IMG/VR virus record: IMGVR_UViG_3300035698_000220 | Coordinates: 1-41,218 of that record | DNA from: a virus | Length of the DNA: 41,218 nucleotides | Strand: one strand, 5' to 3' | Shown: positions 1-4,764 of the stretch, piece by piece | How the letters are laid out: each line of letters opens with the position of its first letter | Position numbering within the stretch: position 1 is the stretch's first letter | Made by a program: the position numbers and the translations under genes | Notes under the pieces: model-generated | Database searches by the model: none | Told to the model about the DNA's origin: nothing | What the model saw: the letters and a program-made list of their open reading frames with translations, nothing else

Positions 1-433
1 ATTCCTTGATGGCGTGAAATTCACAGCCGATGCGGATGTGGTTATCTGTGACCGTGACAAGCCAGTGTAACCCGCCAATTGTGAGTGGTGCTTGCTTGGC
101 ATCGCCGGACACCCTGGCATCGCCGGACACCCATGCATTGCCGTACACCCTGGCATCGCTGGACACCCATGCATCGCCGTACACCCTGGCATCGCCGTAC
201 ACCCTGGCATCGCCGGACACCCATGCATTGCCGTACACCCTGGAATCGCCGGACACCCTGGCATCGCCGTACACCCTGGCATCGCCGTACACCCCGACAT
301 TGCCTTCTTTTTCAACAAACCCACCGAGGTCACCCGCCTTGACTGTTGAGAAGTCAATCAGAGCCTTGATGCGGTATAGCGTGCGTCCACATTGGACGAC
401 TGTTTCAGATGTTAACTCAAACTTCTTATCCAT
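1..433 (-). CDS. Hexapeptide-repeat phage protein, 3' end cut by window edge
   Basis: Start at 433 follows a strong ribosome-binding site (GGGAGGG, about 6 nt upstream). The frame stays open for 144 codons to base 1, so the C-terminus is missing. Residues 1-47 form a short N-terminal module with a GDLGGFVEKEGN stretch. Then come ten full hexapeptides and one partial of the type [Y/S]G[D/N]A[R/W]V, and after the array a stretch ending CEFHAIKE. This architecture is known from many phage and prophage proteins, and the repeats are expected to build a left-handed beta-helix-like solenoid. The function of such proteins is not established. The repeat makes open frames on the opposite strand, which are shadows. 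Codon use is more GC-rich than in most neighbours. Confidence 0.85.
   Translation of the reverse strand, partial: MDKKFELTSETVVQCGRTLYRIKALIDFSTVKAGDLGGFVEKEGNVGVYGDARVYGDARVSGDSRVYGNAWVSGDARVYGDARVYGDAWVSSDARVYGNAWVSGDARVSGDAKQAPLTIGGLHWLVTVTDNHIRIGCEFHAIKE
98..290 (-). repeat. 18-bp tandem repeat array (hexapeptide coding)
   Basis: About 10.7 consecutive 18-bp units, variants of GTGTACGGCGATGCCAGG read on the minus strand, each encoding one hexapeptide. Variation between units is mostly at three spots: TAC/TCC (Y/S), GAT/AAT (D/N) and GCCAGG/GCATGG (AR/AW). The unit is in frame, so copy-number change would lengthen or shorten the protein without breaking it. Confidence 0.95.
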
Positions 434-453
434 GTTCAAACCCTCCCTAAGTT

Positions 454-588
454 TCATTCTATCTGGTCAAGTGCCTTGTTCACTTCCCGCGCCACATCTT
501 CGGCGGTGATATTTTCACCATCGCCAAGAGTAACCCCCATGTTTCTAACACCTTTCAGGCGTTTAAATAGCTTTTCAACCTCTGTCAT
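454..588 (-). CDS. Small hypothetical protein, 44 aa
   Basis: The reading frame begins MTEVEKLFKRLKGVRN and ends VNKALDQIE, with a CGAGG ribosome-binding site before the start. It ends 20 nt before the next gene on the same strand (start 433), and that gap contains the GGGAGGG site of the next gene. The N-terminal half is basic and probably helical, the C-terminal half acidic. No family is recognised. The tight spacing and good start signals on both sides support a real gene of the leftward operon. Confidence 0.6.
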   Translation of the reverse strand: MTEVEKLFKRLKGVRNMGVTLGDGENITAEDVAREVNKALDQIE

Positions 589-600
589 ATTGGCCTCGTT

Positions 601-708
601 TCAGTTACAGTTATTATAAACACGATAGACTAATAAGAAACCCAACAGATACCATGATGTATGCCCTGCTGTGTTCCCTCTAGTCTCTTTATGTTTCTTA
701 ATCAACAT
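601..708 (-). CDS. Small hypothetical protein with one hydrophobic segment, 35 aa
   Basis: The frame starts 3 nt after the stop of the upstream gene (712-714) and runs 35 codons. The N-terminus is basic (MLIKKHKETRGN) and is followed by a hydrophobic stretch, WYLLGFLLVYRVY, that could cross or lie on a membrane. No family is recognised. Support is position and strand only. There is no clear Shine-Dalgarno sequence beyond the purine-rich end of the preceding gene, so it may be translationally coupled or spurious. Confidence 0.4.
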   Translation of the reverse strand: MLIKKHKETRGNTAGHTSWYLLGFLLVYRVYNNCN

Positions 709-711
709 GTC

Positions 712-903
712 TCAGTCCTCCATAAACCTATCCTTCTGAGCCTCATACTGAGCATCTGCCCAGTCCTCAATGTAATCTTGTGCTGCCTGTTCAGCATGAG
801 TGTCAGCGTATGCTGTGGCTTCCTCTTCAGTAACACCATCACCGAGGGCTTCATAGTACAGGTCATTCCACTTGTCAATCAATATATCTTTGAAGCGTAC
901 CAT
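712..903 (-). CDS. Small acidic protein, 63 aa
   Basis: A very good ribosome-binding site (AAGGAGTAACT) precedes the ATG at 903. The product is rich in Asp and Glu, with a helical core (EEEATAYADTHAEQAAQDYIEDWADAQ is split by Ala and aromatic residues), and resembles the small acidic early proteins common in phages. No family is recognised. The upstream gene's stop (918-920) lies inside this gene's ribosome-binding site, so translation of the two is probably coupled. Confidence 0.75.
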   Translation of the reverse strand: MVRFKDILIDKWNDLYYEALGDGVTEEEATAYADTHAEQAAQDYIEDWADAQYEAQKDRFMED

Positions 904-917
904 GTTATAGTTACTCC

Positions 918-1149
918 TTAGTTACTCACAAGTACCCAGACAGTAACTGTCCCAGCCCATGCTATAAGGGTAGTGATAGTCAACACCCGGAGTACTTGAT
1001 AGTTGATAGCTATACCTTCATTCTGTTTCCTCTGTAGTTGAGCAAACATGATGATCAAGGTAGCTACGGTGAACATTACTGTGTAGAAAGGTAGCTACGG
1101 TGAACATTACTGTGTAGATCAGGGGGTACAAGACCCTTGCTTCACCCAT
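918..1149 (-). pseudogene. Small two-helix membrane protein, frameshifted by a 31-bp tandem duplication
   Basis: From the ATG at 1149 the frame reads MGEARVLYPLIYTVMFTVAT and then enters a perfect 31-bp tandem duplication (1057-1118), which shifts the frame by +1. Removing one copy restores a clean 66-codon protein. It would have two hydrophobic helices (about residues 7-25 and 45-63), a basic linker (AQLQRKQNEG), and end VWVLVSN at the TAA 918-920 in the next gene's ribosome-binding site. As it stands, only a 52-aa form starting at the ATG 1074-1076 inside the downstream copy stays in the original frame. The start overlaps the stop of the upstream gene by 8 nt. This could be a true mutation, a phase-variable allele or an assembly error. 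Confidence 0.7.
1057..1118. repeat. Perfect 31-bp tandem duplication
   Basis: Copies at 1057-1087 and 1088-1118 are identical over all 31 bases, beginning AAGGTAGCTACGGTGAACAT on the plus strand. The length is not a multiple of three, so it breaks the reading frame of the membrane protein gene it lies in. The complete identity suggests a recent event or an assembly artefact. Confidence 0.95.
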
Positions 1150-1369
1150 TAGATAACTCCACAGTACCTTCGAAGTCTTGGAAGTTATCCATTCTAAAAC
1201 CTGAACTACCCATACCATTAGTCCAGTAGGCATTATAACCTTCACATACGATAGTACCACTACCAAGCTTAGTAAACAAGACAACCGTCCCACTCACTTT
1301 ACTTACCATCAGCTTAGGATATGGTAACTCTTTAGGTTCTGATTTGTAGCCTGTGACTATACTCTTCAT
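1142..1369 (-). CDS. Hypothetical phage protein, 75 aa
   Basis: Starts MKSIVTGYKS and is rich in beta-branched residues and glycine (SGTVVLFTKLGSGTIV), suggesting a small beta-barrel or beta-sandwich. The C-terminus carries GFRMDNFQDFEGTVELSNG. No named family is recognised. It overlaps the next leftward gene by 8 nt and starts 4 nt after the stop of the upstream gene (1374). The compact spacing supports a real operon member. Confidence 0.75.
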   Translation of the reverse strand: MKSIVTGYKSEPKELPYPKLMVSKVSGTVVLFTKLGSGTIVCEGYNAYWTNGMGSSGFRMDNFQDFEGTVELSNG

Positions 1370-1373
1370 GTTA

Positions 1374-1634
1374 TTAATCCTCTTCTAAATCTGACTGTTC
1401 AATAGCCTTTATGTAGGACTCATCAGCCCTGTCCAGTTCCTCTTGAAGTGTAGTGTCAAAGTCAAAGACATTATCATACAGTGGACAGTACTCTGAGTCC
1501 TCTGAGTTATTACCAAGCTGACATTCAGACCACTGTCCAAAGTCTACTTCATAGATACTCTCGAAGTATGGGCATGTAGTATCACAGTTCCCACCCTCAT
1601 GTATCTTGATAACCCTTTCCCATTTCTTAATCAT
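1374..1634 (-). CDS. Small Cys-containing acidic protein, 86 aa
   Basis: Preceded by a strong ribosome-binding site (GGAAGGAGACTGAGG before the ATG). Four cysteines (C17, C21, C38, C50) are spaced like a possible small metal or disulfide site, for example CDTTC. The C-terminal third is strongly acidic. The stretch SEDSEYCPLYDNVFDFD is nearly duplicated in the otherwise different 72-aa protein at 30119-30337, and the DNA matches at 39 of 41 bases. No family is recognised. A 12-codon reading frame with its own ribosome-binding site lies just upstream (1651-1689). Confidence 0.75.
   Translation of the reverse strand: MIKKWERVIKIHEGGNCDTTCPYFESIYEVDFGQWSECQLGNNSEDSEYCPLYDNVFDFDTTLQEELDRADESYIKAIEQSDLEED
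1465..1505. repeat. Dispersed 41-bp repeat, copy A
   Basis: Matches 30144-30184 in the same orientation at 39 of 41 bases, with substitutions only at the 20th base and within the last ten. Both copies encode the SE(D/N)SEYC(P/S)LYDNV motif in minus-strand genes in the same frame. Confidence 0.9.
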
Positions 1635-1650
1635 CCTCAGTCTCCTTCCT

Positions 1651-1689
1651 TTAGTGAATCTGATCTAAGTATAAATAATCAATAGACAT
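1651..1689 (-). CDS. Possible 12-codon leader ORF
   Basis: The frame MSIDYLYLDQIH is preceded by a consensus ribosome-binding site (AAGGAGTAACTCAGT-ATG), the same sequence type that precedes the 903 and 13390 starts and the 32070 ATG. It ends 16 nt before the ATG of the 86-aa gene. It may be a leader peptide or the remnant of a gene. The excellent start signal is the only support. Confidence 0.3.
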   Translation of the reverse strand: MSIDYLYLDQIH

Positions 1690-1706
1690 ACTGAGTTACT
1701 CCTTAT

Positions 1707-1919
1707 TTAAGACCCAGACCAAGACCCAGACCCAGACCTAGACCCAGACCAAGGCCAAGACCCAGACCCAGACCCAGACCTAGACCAAGGCCAAGACCCA
1801 GACCAACACCCAGCCCTAGACCCAGACCCAGACCAAGGCCAAGACCCAGACCCAGTCCCAGACCTAGACCTAGACCCAGACCCAGACCAAGACCTATATT
1901 TTATCTTTGATGTTATCAT
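1707..1919 (-). CDS. Low-complexity Ser/Gly/Arg/Trp repeat ORF, 70 aa
   Basis: After MITSKIKYRSW the frame consists almost entirely of SGSG, SRSG and SWPW units produced by a hexanucleotide array. Its ATG overlaps the upstream stop as ATGA (1916-1919), a layout typical of the coupled genes in this genome, and it ends just before the array does. The array would be open in other frames too, so length alone is not evidence of coding. It could be a real linker-like basic peptide, or the DNA or RNA structure could be the functional part. Confidence 0.4.
   Translation of the reverse strand: MITSKIKYRSWSGSGSRSRSGTGSGSWPWSGSGSRAGCWSGSWPWSRSGSGSGSWPWSGSRSGSGSWSGS
1711..1897. repeat. Degenerate hexanucleotide array (CCCAGA / TCTGGG)
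   Basis: Almost 190 bp of plus-strand CCCAGA units with variants CCTAGA, CCAAGA and CCAAGG. The minus strand is therefore G-rich (GGGTCT)n and the transcript would be G-rich as well. No CRISPR-like spacer structure is present. Confidence 0.95.
1809..1829 (-). other. G-quadruplex motif on the coding (minus) strand
   Basis: Four GGG runs (plus-strand CCC at 1809-1811, 1814-1816, 1821-1823 and 1827-1829) are separated by 2-4 nt, fitting the canonical G3+N1-7 quadruplex pattern. Further GGG runs at 1845-1859 could join alternative folds. The motif would also be present in the leftward mRNA. Confidence 0.6.
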
Positions 1920-2179
1920 TTTAGAACACCAAAAGACTCGATAGCTACTATCTGTACATACCAGTCATTTGGTAGCTTTTGCATGTCCTTCCATTTAGGT
2001 TCTGAGAATGATCCTGTTTCATACACTACACCAGCATCTTCTAGTTTCACACAGGTATCATTGACACCTACCAACTTACCTGTATAGAAGTAACACCCAC
2101 ACATAAGCGTTACTACCTCACCCATAAGACCTATCAAGCCTTCGCCTTCAACTTCCTCTACCTTTACAAGTTTCTTCAT
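1916..2179 (-). CDS. Hypothetical protein, probable small beta-barrel, 87 aa
   Basis: Starts MKKLVKVEEVEGEGLIGL. The central part alternates hydrophobic and polar residues in short strands (GEVVTLMCGCYFYTGKLVGV, then CVKLEDAGVVYETG), a pattern that fits an Sm/SH3-like barrel. That fold is an inference from the pattern only. The end reads WYVQIVAIESFGVLK. The upstream 35-aa gene stops one base before this ATG, with a GGAGAC site inside its last codons. The next frame overlaps as ATGA. Confidence 0.75.
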   Translation of the reverse strand: MKKLVKVEEVEGEGLIGLMGEVVTLMCGCYFYTGKLVGVNDTCVKLEDAGVVYETGSFSEPKWKDMQKLPNDWYVQIVAIESFGVLK

Positions 2180-2180
2180 A

Positions 2181-2288
2181 TCAAAAGTCTCCTTTGTTTA
2201 AGTGTTCAATTAACATTGTAAGACAGGTAAACCCTACCATTACAAGACCTATCAAGAACAAATAGATTACAAGGTCAGCTACTAGCAT
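2181..2288 (-). CDS. Small membrane protein, 35 aa
   Basis: Residues 4-27 (ADLVIYLFLIGLVMVGFTC and onward) form a single strongly hydrophobic helix, followed by a polar tail, IEHLNKGDF. The gene fits exactly between its neighbours. Its ATG follows the upstream stop by one base, and its own stop ends one base before the next ATG, with GGAGAC as that gene's ribosome-binding site. The tight packing makes a real gene likely. It is probably an inner-membrane peptide of unknown function. Confidence 0.65.
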   Translation of the reverse strand: MLVADLVIYLFLIGLVMVGFTCLTMLIEHLNKGDF

Positions 2289-2289
2289 G

Positions 2290-2406
2290 TTACTTATCCT
2301 CTTCATCATCAAGATCAAGGGCATAAGCGTCACTCATTAGTAACCCTTTGGCCTCTTCAAAGTTGGCTTGGTAGCTTCCTTCGTAGTCCATTTCATCATC
2401 AGTCAT
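2290..2406 (-). CDS. Small acidic protein, 38 aa
   Basis: A strong ribosome-binding site (AAGGAGAACTACA-ATG) precedes MTDDEMDYEGSYQANFEEA. The C-terminus is a run of acidic residues, LDLDDEEDK. It is highly acidic overall and of no recognised family. It sits 11 nt after the stop of the upstream gene (2418) and is followed at once by the 35-aa membrane peptide. Confidence 0.7.
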   Translation of the reverse strand: MTDDEMDYEGSYQANFEEAKGLLMSDAYALDLDDEEDK

Positions 2407-2417
2407 TGTAGTTCTCC

Positions 2418-2645
2418 TTATCTATTAGGATACAGTGGGTTCTTACCCACCATGCTACGCCAGTCAACACTATGTAAGTGCCTGACAACTTCATCCATCC
2501 CGTTACATACATAGGTAGGATGACCCTTCTCAATCGTTGTTAAGATATATTTCAGGCCATGAGGTTTAACTTCCCCAACCCCTTCCCTGTCATATGTCAC
2601 TGTATAATATCCAGGGCTTCTCTCAATCATCTTAGGTGCTGGCAT
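2418..2645 (-). CDS. Hypothetical protein, 75 aa
   Basis: The frame MPAPKMIERSPGYYTVTYDREG ... YPNR has mixed charge and alternating short strands and helices. No family is recognised. It is the first gene of the leftward group downstream of the 2670-2723 repeats, and its start is about 25 nt from the nearer repeat. A GGAAGGGAACACAAT stretch before the ATG can serve as the ribosome-binding site. Repression or activation through the repeats is possible. Confidence 0.65.
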   Translation of the reverse strand: MPAPKMIERSPGYYTVTYDREGVGEVKPHGLKYILTTIEKGHPTYVCNGMDEVVRHLHSVDWRSMVGKNPLYPNR

Positions 2646-2669
2646 ATTGTATTGTGTTCCCTTCCAACC

Positions 2670-2723
2670 TGTTTAACTCAATTAAATAGCCTATGATGAT
2701 AGGTGTTTAACTCAATTAAATAG
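2670..2723. promoter_or_regulatory. Two direct copies of a near-palindromic 20-mer, candidate operator
   Basis: TGTTTAACTCAATTAAATAG occurs identically at 2670-2689 and 2704-2723, a 34-bp start-to-start distance (about three helical turns). The core TTTAACTCAATTAAA is a near-palindrome (TTTAA ... TTAAA). A third copy of the core lies inverted at 3378-3392, on the other side of the 184-aa gene. Such spacing and symmetry fit binding sites for a dimeric DNA-binding protein. Confidence 0.55.
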
Positions 2724-2808
2724 GGTGCTAGATAGCAGACAGCACAAAGCCCCTCACAAGCCAAGTTAATGGCCTGTAAGGGTACTCTGTAGTGGCTTGG
2801 TAGTCTGT
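2724..2808. other. Short non-coding gap between the operator-like repeats and the 184-aa gene
   Basis: With the repeat pair, 163 bp (2646-2808) lack a gene. The stretch contains TGGCTTGGTAGTC and CAAGCCA elements that could form an imperfect hairpin (AAGCCA at 2759-2764 against TGGCTT near 2794) in the 3' region of the 184-aa gene's transcript. No clear terminator U-tract is visible. Confidence 0.3.
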
Positions 2809-3363
2809 TTATTCTTGGTTCAATTCACTAACCAGCTTATTCATGGCGTCAATAGCATACCGTGCAAATGACTCATTCTTCTTTGTAGCCTTACGTGCGG
2901 CTTGTCCGACGTTCTTTAGGGCTTGGGTCAGTTCCTCTTCCAAGGCTGACTTTGGGTTTACCAAGCGTGTAACGTCTTTGAAGTTTTGAATACCTACCAT
3001 TGTCCGCTTGTTATTGTCCCATGCTTTAACAATCTTTGAACGGTATACACTCATTGTTGCAGGGGCTTTACCGTTTGCACGCTCAATCACAATGGTCTTT
3101 TGAGTAACTGCGTCGAACGCCTTGGTATTGTAGCCCATGACTTCCCATACCTTTTCAAAGAAGTGCGCCGGGGTTGTCCCAAGGGAATCAGCGTCGCGGG
3201 TGGTAGTCACTAGGGCATTAGCTTGATCACCTTTAGATTCCTTTGCAGTCTCCATTGTGTCATTATCATGGGCGATCTGTACAAAGGTATGAACCGCTTG
3301 GTCAATAGCCGCCTCAACACCTTTAGGGGCTTTTGTTTTTGCTTGGGTGTTTGTCTTTGTCAT
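2809..3363 (-). CDS. Hypothetical basic early protein, 184 aa
   Basis: The N-terminus is basic and low-complexity (MTKTNTQAKTKAPKGVEAA). A mixed domain follows, with KTIVIERANGKAPATMSVYRSK and VKAWDNNKRTMVG at about residues 90-125, and a basic helix near the C-terminus (GQAARKATKKNESFARYA). It is the first leftward gene after the divergent control region. Near-palindromic 15-mers flank it on both sides, so it is a candidate for an early regulatory or DNA-binding protein, possibly autoregulated. This rests on context; no helix-turn-helix is clear and no family is recognised. Confidence 0.75.
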   Translation of the reverse strand: MTKTNTQAKTKAPKGVEAAIDQAVHTFVQIAHDNDTMETAKESKGDQANALVTTTRDADSLGTTPAHFFEKVWEVMGYNTKAFDAVTQKTIVIERANGKAPATMSVYRSKIVKAWDNNKRTMVGIQNFKDVTRLVNPKSALEEELTQALKNVGQAARKATKKNESFARYAIDAMNKLVSELNQE

Positions 3364-3892
3364 GTTGAATAATCCTATTTAATTCAGTTAAATGCCTAAG
3401 TAGCACCAGGTAACTCAATACCCTTTTCTAGTCCCTTGTAGTATGGCAGATCACTTCAAAGAAGTAAATAGTCTATATGGACTATATAAGCATTTCTTAT
3501 AGTAGTACAATGGTAGCACATATGATGGCATTAGGGTTGCAATAGCAATAACCATGCCAAGAATAGAGGAGAACTACATAGTTCTTTGTGTTAAATATCA
3601 TGGTACTACATGGTTGCTGTGGGGTGTCTGGGTGTTCTACCTTTGTTCTCACTCAGTCACTAACGAGAACTATTGAGTCTTTTAAGTCACTAGTGTGATA
3701 AATATGTCACAGTGTCTCCATAGTAACTCCATAGGTACTTGGTAGTTTTCCTGGTACCACACAAAGACTTTGTAGTTCCTTGTAAGCTCTTGGGGGTACT
3801 CAGGGGGTTGTCTTTCTTGTGTTCAAAGAGAAACAGACCCTCTAAATTTCTCATAGAAACTCTCAGATCTAGGGAGGACTGAAAAATAACTC
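3364..3892. other. Divergent intergenic control region
   Basis: About 530 bp separate the leftward early genes from the rightward late promoter. It contains the third operator-like 15-mer (3378-3392) and a 14-bp palindrome, GAACTACATAGTTC, at 3571-3584. There are also many AGTAC and GGTAC words. No convincing leftward -35/-10 pair was found by eye. A 69-codon minus-strand frame at 3690-3899 looks fortuitous. Confidence 0.6.
3378..3392. promoter_or_regulatory. Third near-palindromic 15-mer (inverted), candidate operator
   Basis: TTTAATTCAGTTAAA here is the reverse complement, with one mismatch at the centre, of the core repeated at 2672-2686 and 2706-2720. It lies 15-29 bp upstream of the ATG of the 184-aa gene, in the 5' leader or promoter zone, where binding could control that gene. 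Confidence 0.5.
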
Positions 3893-3921
3893 TTGACATC
3901 TACACAGATACACAGTATAAT
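3893..3921 (+). promoter_or_regulatory. Consensus sigma70-type late promoter
   Basis: TTGACA at 3893-3898, a 17-bp spacer and TATAAT at 3916-3921 match both boxes perfectly at the optimal spacing. It points rightward into tRNA-Asn and the terminase, head and tail genes, with no other gene between. Because no phage RNA polymerase is visible, host RNA polymerase holoenzyme is the likely user. Confidence 0.85.
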
Positions 3922-3925
3922 AGTA

Positions 3926-3958
3926 CTTAGAAGGTCTAAAGAGATTGAGTCTTCTAAG
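3926..3958 (+). other. Stem-loop at the start of the late transcript
   Basis: Perfect 8-bp arms CTTAGAAG (3926-3933) and CTTCTAAG (3951-3958), extendable by two wobble pairs, begin only 5 nt after the -10 box. The hairpin would thus form at or near the 5' end of the transcript, a position known to protect mRNAs from 5'-dependent decay. That role here is an inference. Confidence 0.5.
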
Positions 3959-4099
3959 ATAAACATATAAAGAATTATTATTAAGAATAAAAACACTTAG
4001 ATTCATTAAAGATCTTTATAGTACTTTAAACACTTAGATCCTTTATAGATACTTTAAAGAGGGAGATGTCTTAACCTTTCAGATGTCTTATTCTTATAA
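3959..4099 (+). other. AT-rich leader with short direct repeats before tRNA-Asn
   Basis: AAACACTTAGAT occurs at 3991-4002 and 4028-4039, each followed by a TTAAAG or TTTATAG element, and AGATGTCTTA is repeated at 4054-4063 and 4081-4090. No open frame is supported. The TATAAT at 4095-4100 abuts the mature tRNA 5' end and is probably not its promoter. Confidence 0.5.
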
Positions 4100-4175
4100 T
4101 AGGGTGTAGCTCAGTTGGTAGAGTGGGAGACTGTTAATCTCCTTGTCGTAGGTTCGAGTCCTACCATCCTAGCCA
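4100..4175 (+). tRNA. tRNA-Asn (anticodon GTT), CCA encoded
   Basis: The cloverleaf is readable directly. The acceptor stem is TAGGGTG/CATCCTA with one G-T pair. The D arm contains GCTCAGTTGGTAGAGT, and the anticodon stem GGAGA/TCTCC carries loop CTGTTAA with GTT at 4133-4135. The T arm is GTAGG-TTCGAGT-CCTAC, the discriminator is G and the 3' CCA is encoded. It lies within the late transcript 22 nt before the terminase small-subunit start, so it must be processed out of the mRNA. Confidence 0.95.
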
Positions 4176-4197
4176 TTTAACAAGGGAACCATAGACC

Positions 4198-4764
4198 ATG
4201 ATGAAGACCTTACAGACTAAGACTTTAGAAGACTACAAGCCAGAACTTAAAGACTCAATAGGCAGATACAGGACAGCTTCCCTGTTCCATGATCAGTACA
4301 ATACAAATGTTGACAGAACCAAATACCCTCCTATCTTTACCCTTAAGACTGAAGACTTTACTAAGGGTGATACTACTTACATCTCCTTTAAGAGGGTGTA
4401 CATGGAGCACCAAGATCCCACTGGTTACAGTGCATGTATGGCCCTTCTAGGTGAATGGGATCACTGGCTTAAACTCTCAAAGGCCCCATGGTTCCAGGAG
4501 TACCTTGATCATTGGAATACTGAACTAGAGATTAAGATGACCTCTGAGGCCCTGGTAAGCATTGCTGAGGAGGCTAAGACTGGGAAGGGATCTTCCAAGA
4601 CCTCAGCAGCTGCATACATAGCAGAGAAGAAGTGGCTTCCCAAGAGAGGTAGACCTACCAATGCTGAAGTTGAAGGTGAGAAGAAGAAAGCTGCCAAGGT
4701 TGAACAGAACTTAACTGATGACCTTGAACGGTTAGGTCTGACCACTCCACAAGGATTAAACTAA
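4198..4764 (+). CDS. Probable terminase small subunit, 188 aa
   Basis: Placed immediately before the large terminase gene with a TAATG overlap, the standard position of the DNA-recognition subunit of the packaging motor. The central region is helical and aromatic-rich (WDHWLKLSKAPWFQEYLDHW, about residues 88-107). A Lys/Glu-rich C-terminal third follows, with GRPTNAEVEGEKKKAAKVEQ near residues 150-170. The length suits a small terminase. Identification rests mainly on synteny. MMK offers two start codons; an AAGGGA site lies upstream. Confidence 0.75.
   Translation: MMKTLQTKTLEDYKPELKDSIGRYRTASLFHDQYNTNVDRTKYPPIFTLKTEDFTKGDTTYISFKRVYMEHQDPTGYSACMALLGEWDHWLKLSKAPWFQEYLDHWNTELEIKMTSEALVSIAEEAKTGKGSSKTSAAAYIAEKKWLPKRGRPTNAEVEGEKKKAAKVEQNLTDDLERLGLTTPQGLN

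Noticed and set aside
98-290. CRISPR array
   Set aside because: The units are contiguous 18-bp coding repeats with no spacers; the same holds for the hexanucleotide array at 1711-1897.
30-509. Open plus-strand frames of up to 159 codons over the 18-bp repeat array
   Set aside because: They arise because the repeat lacks stops in several frames. The minus-strand frame has the known hexapeptide pattern, a strong ribosome-binding site and fits the operon.
3690-3899. 69-codon minus-strand frame in the divergent region
   Set aside because: No ribosome-binding site, composition unlike real neighbours, and its start overlaps the -35 box of the strong late promoter.
4095-4100. TATAAT directly before tRNA-Asn as a tRNA promoter
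   Set aside because: It touches the mature 5' end and lacks a -35 box at proper distance. The consensus promoter upstream already covers the tRNA.
4100-4175. tRNA-Asn as a prophage attachment site
   Set aside because: The tRNA is complete with CCA and no integrase, excisionase or repressor gene is seen; gene content is that of a lytic phage.
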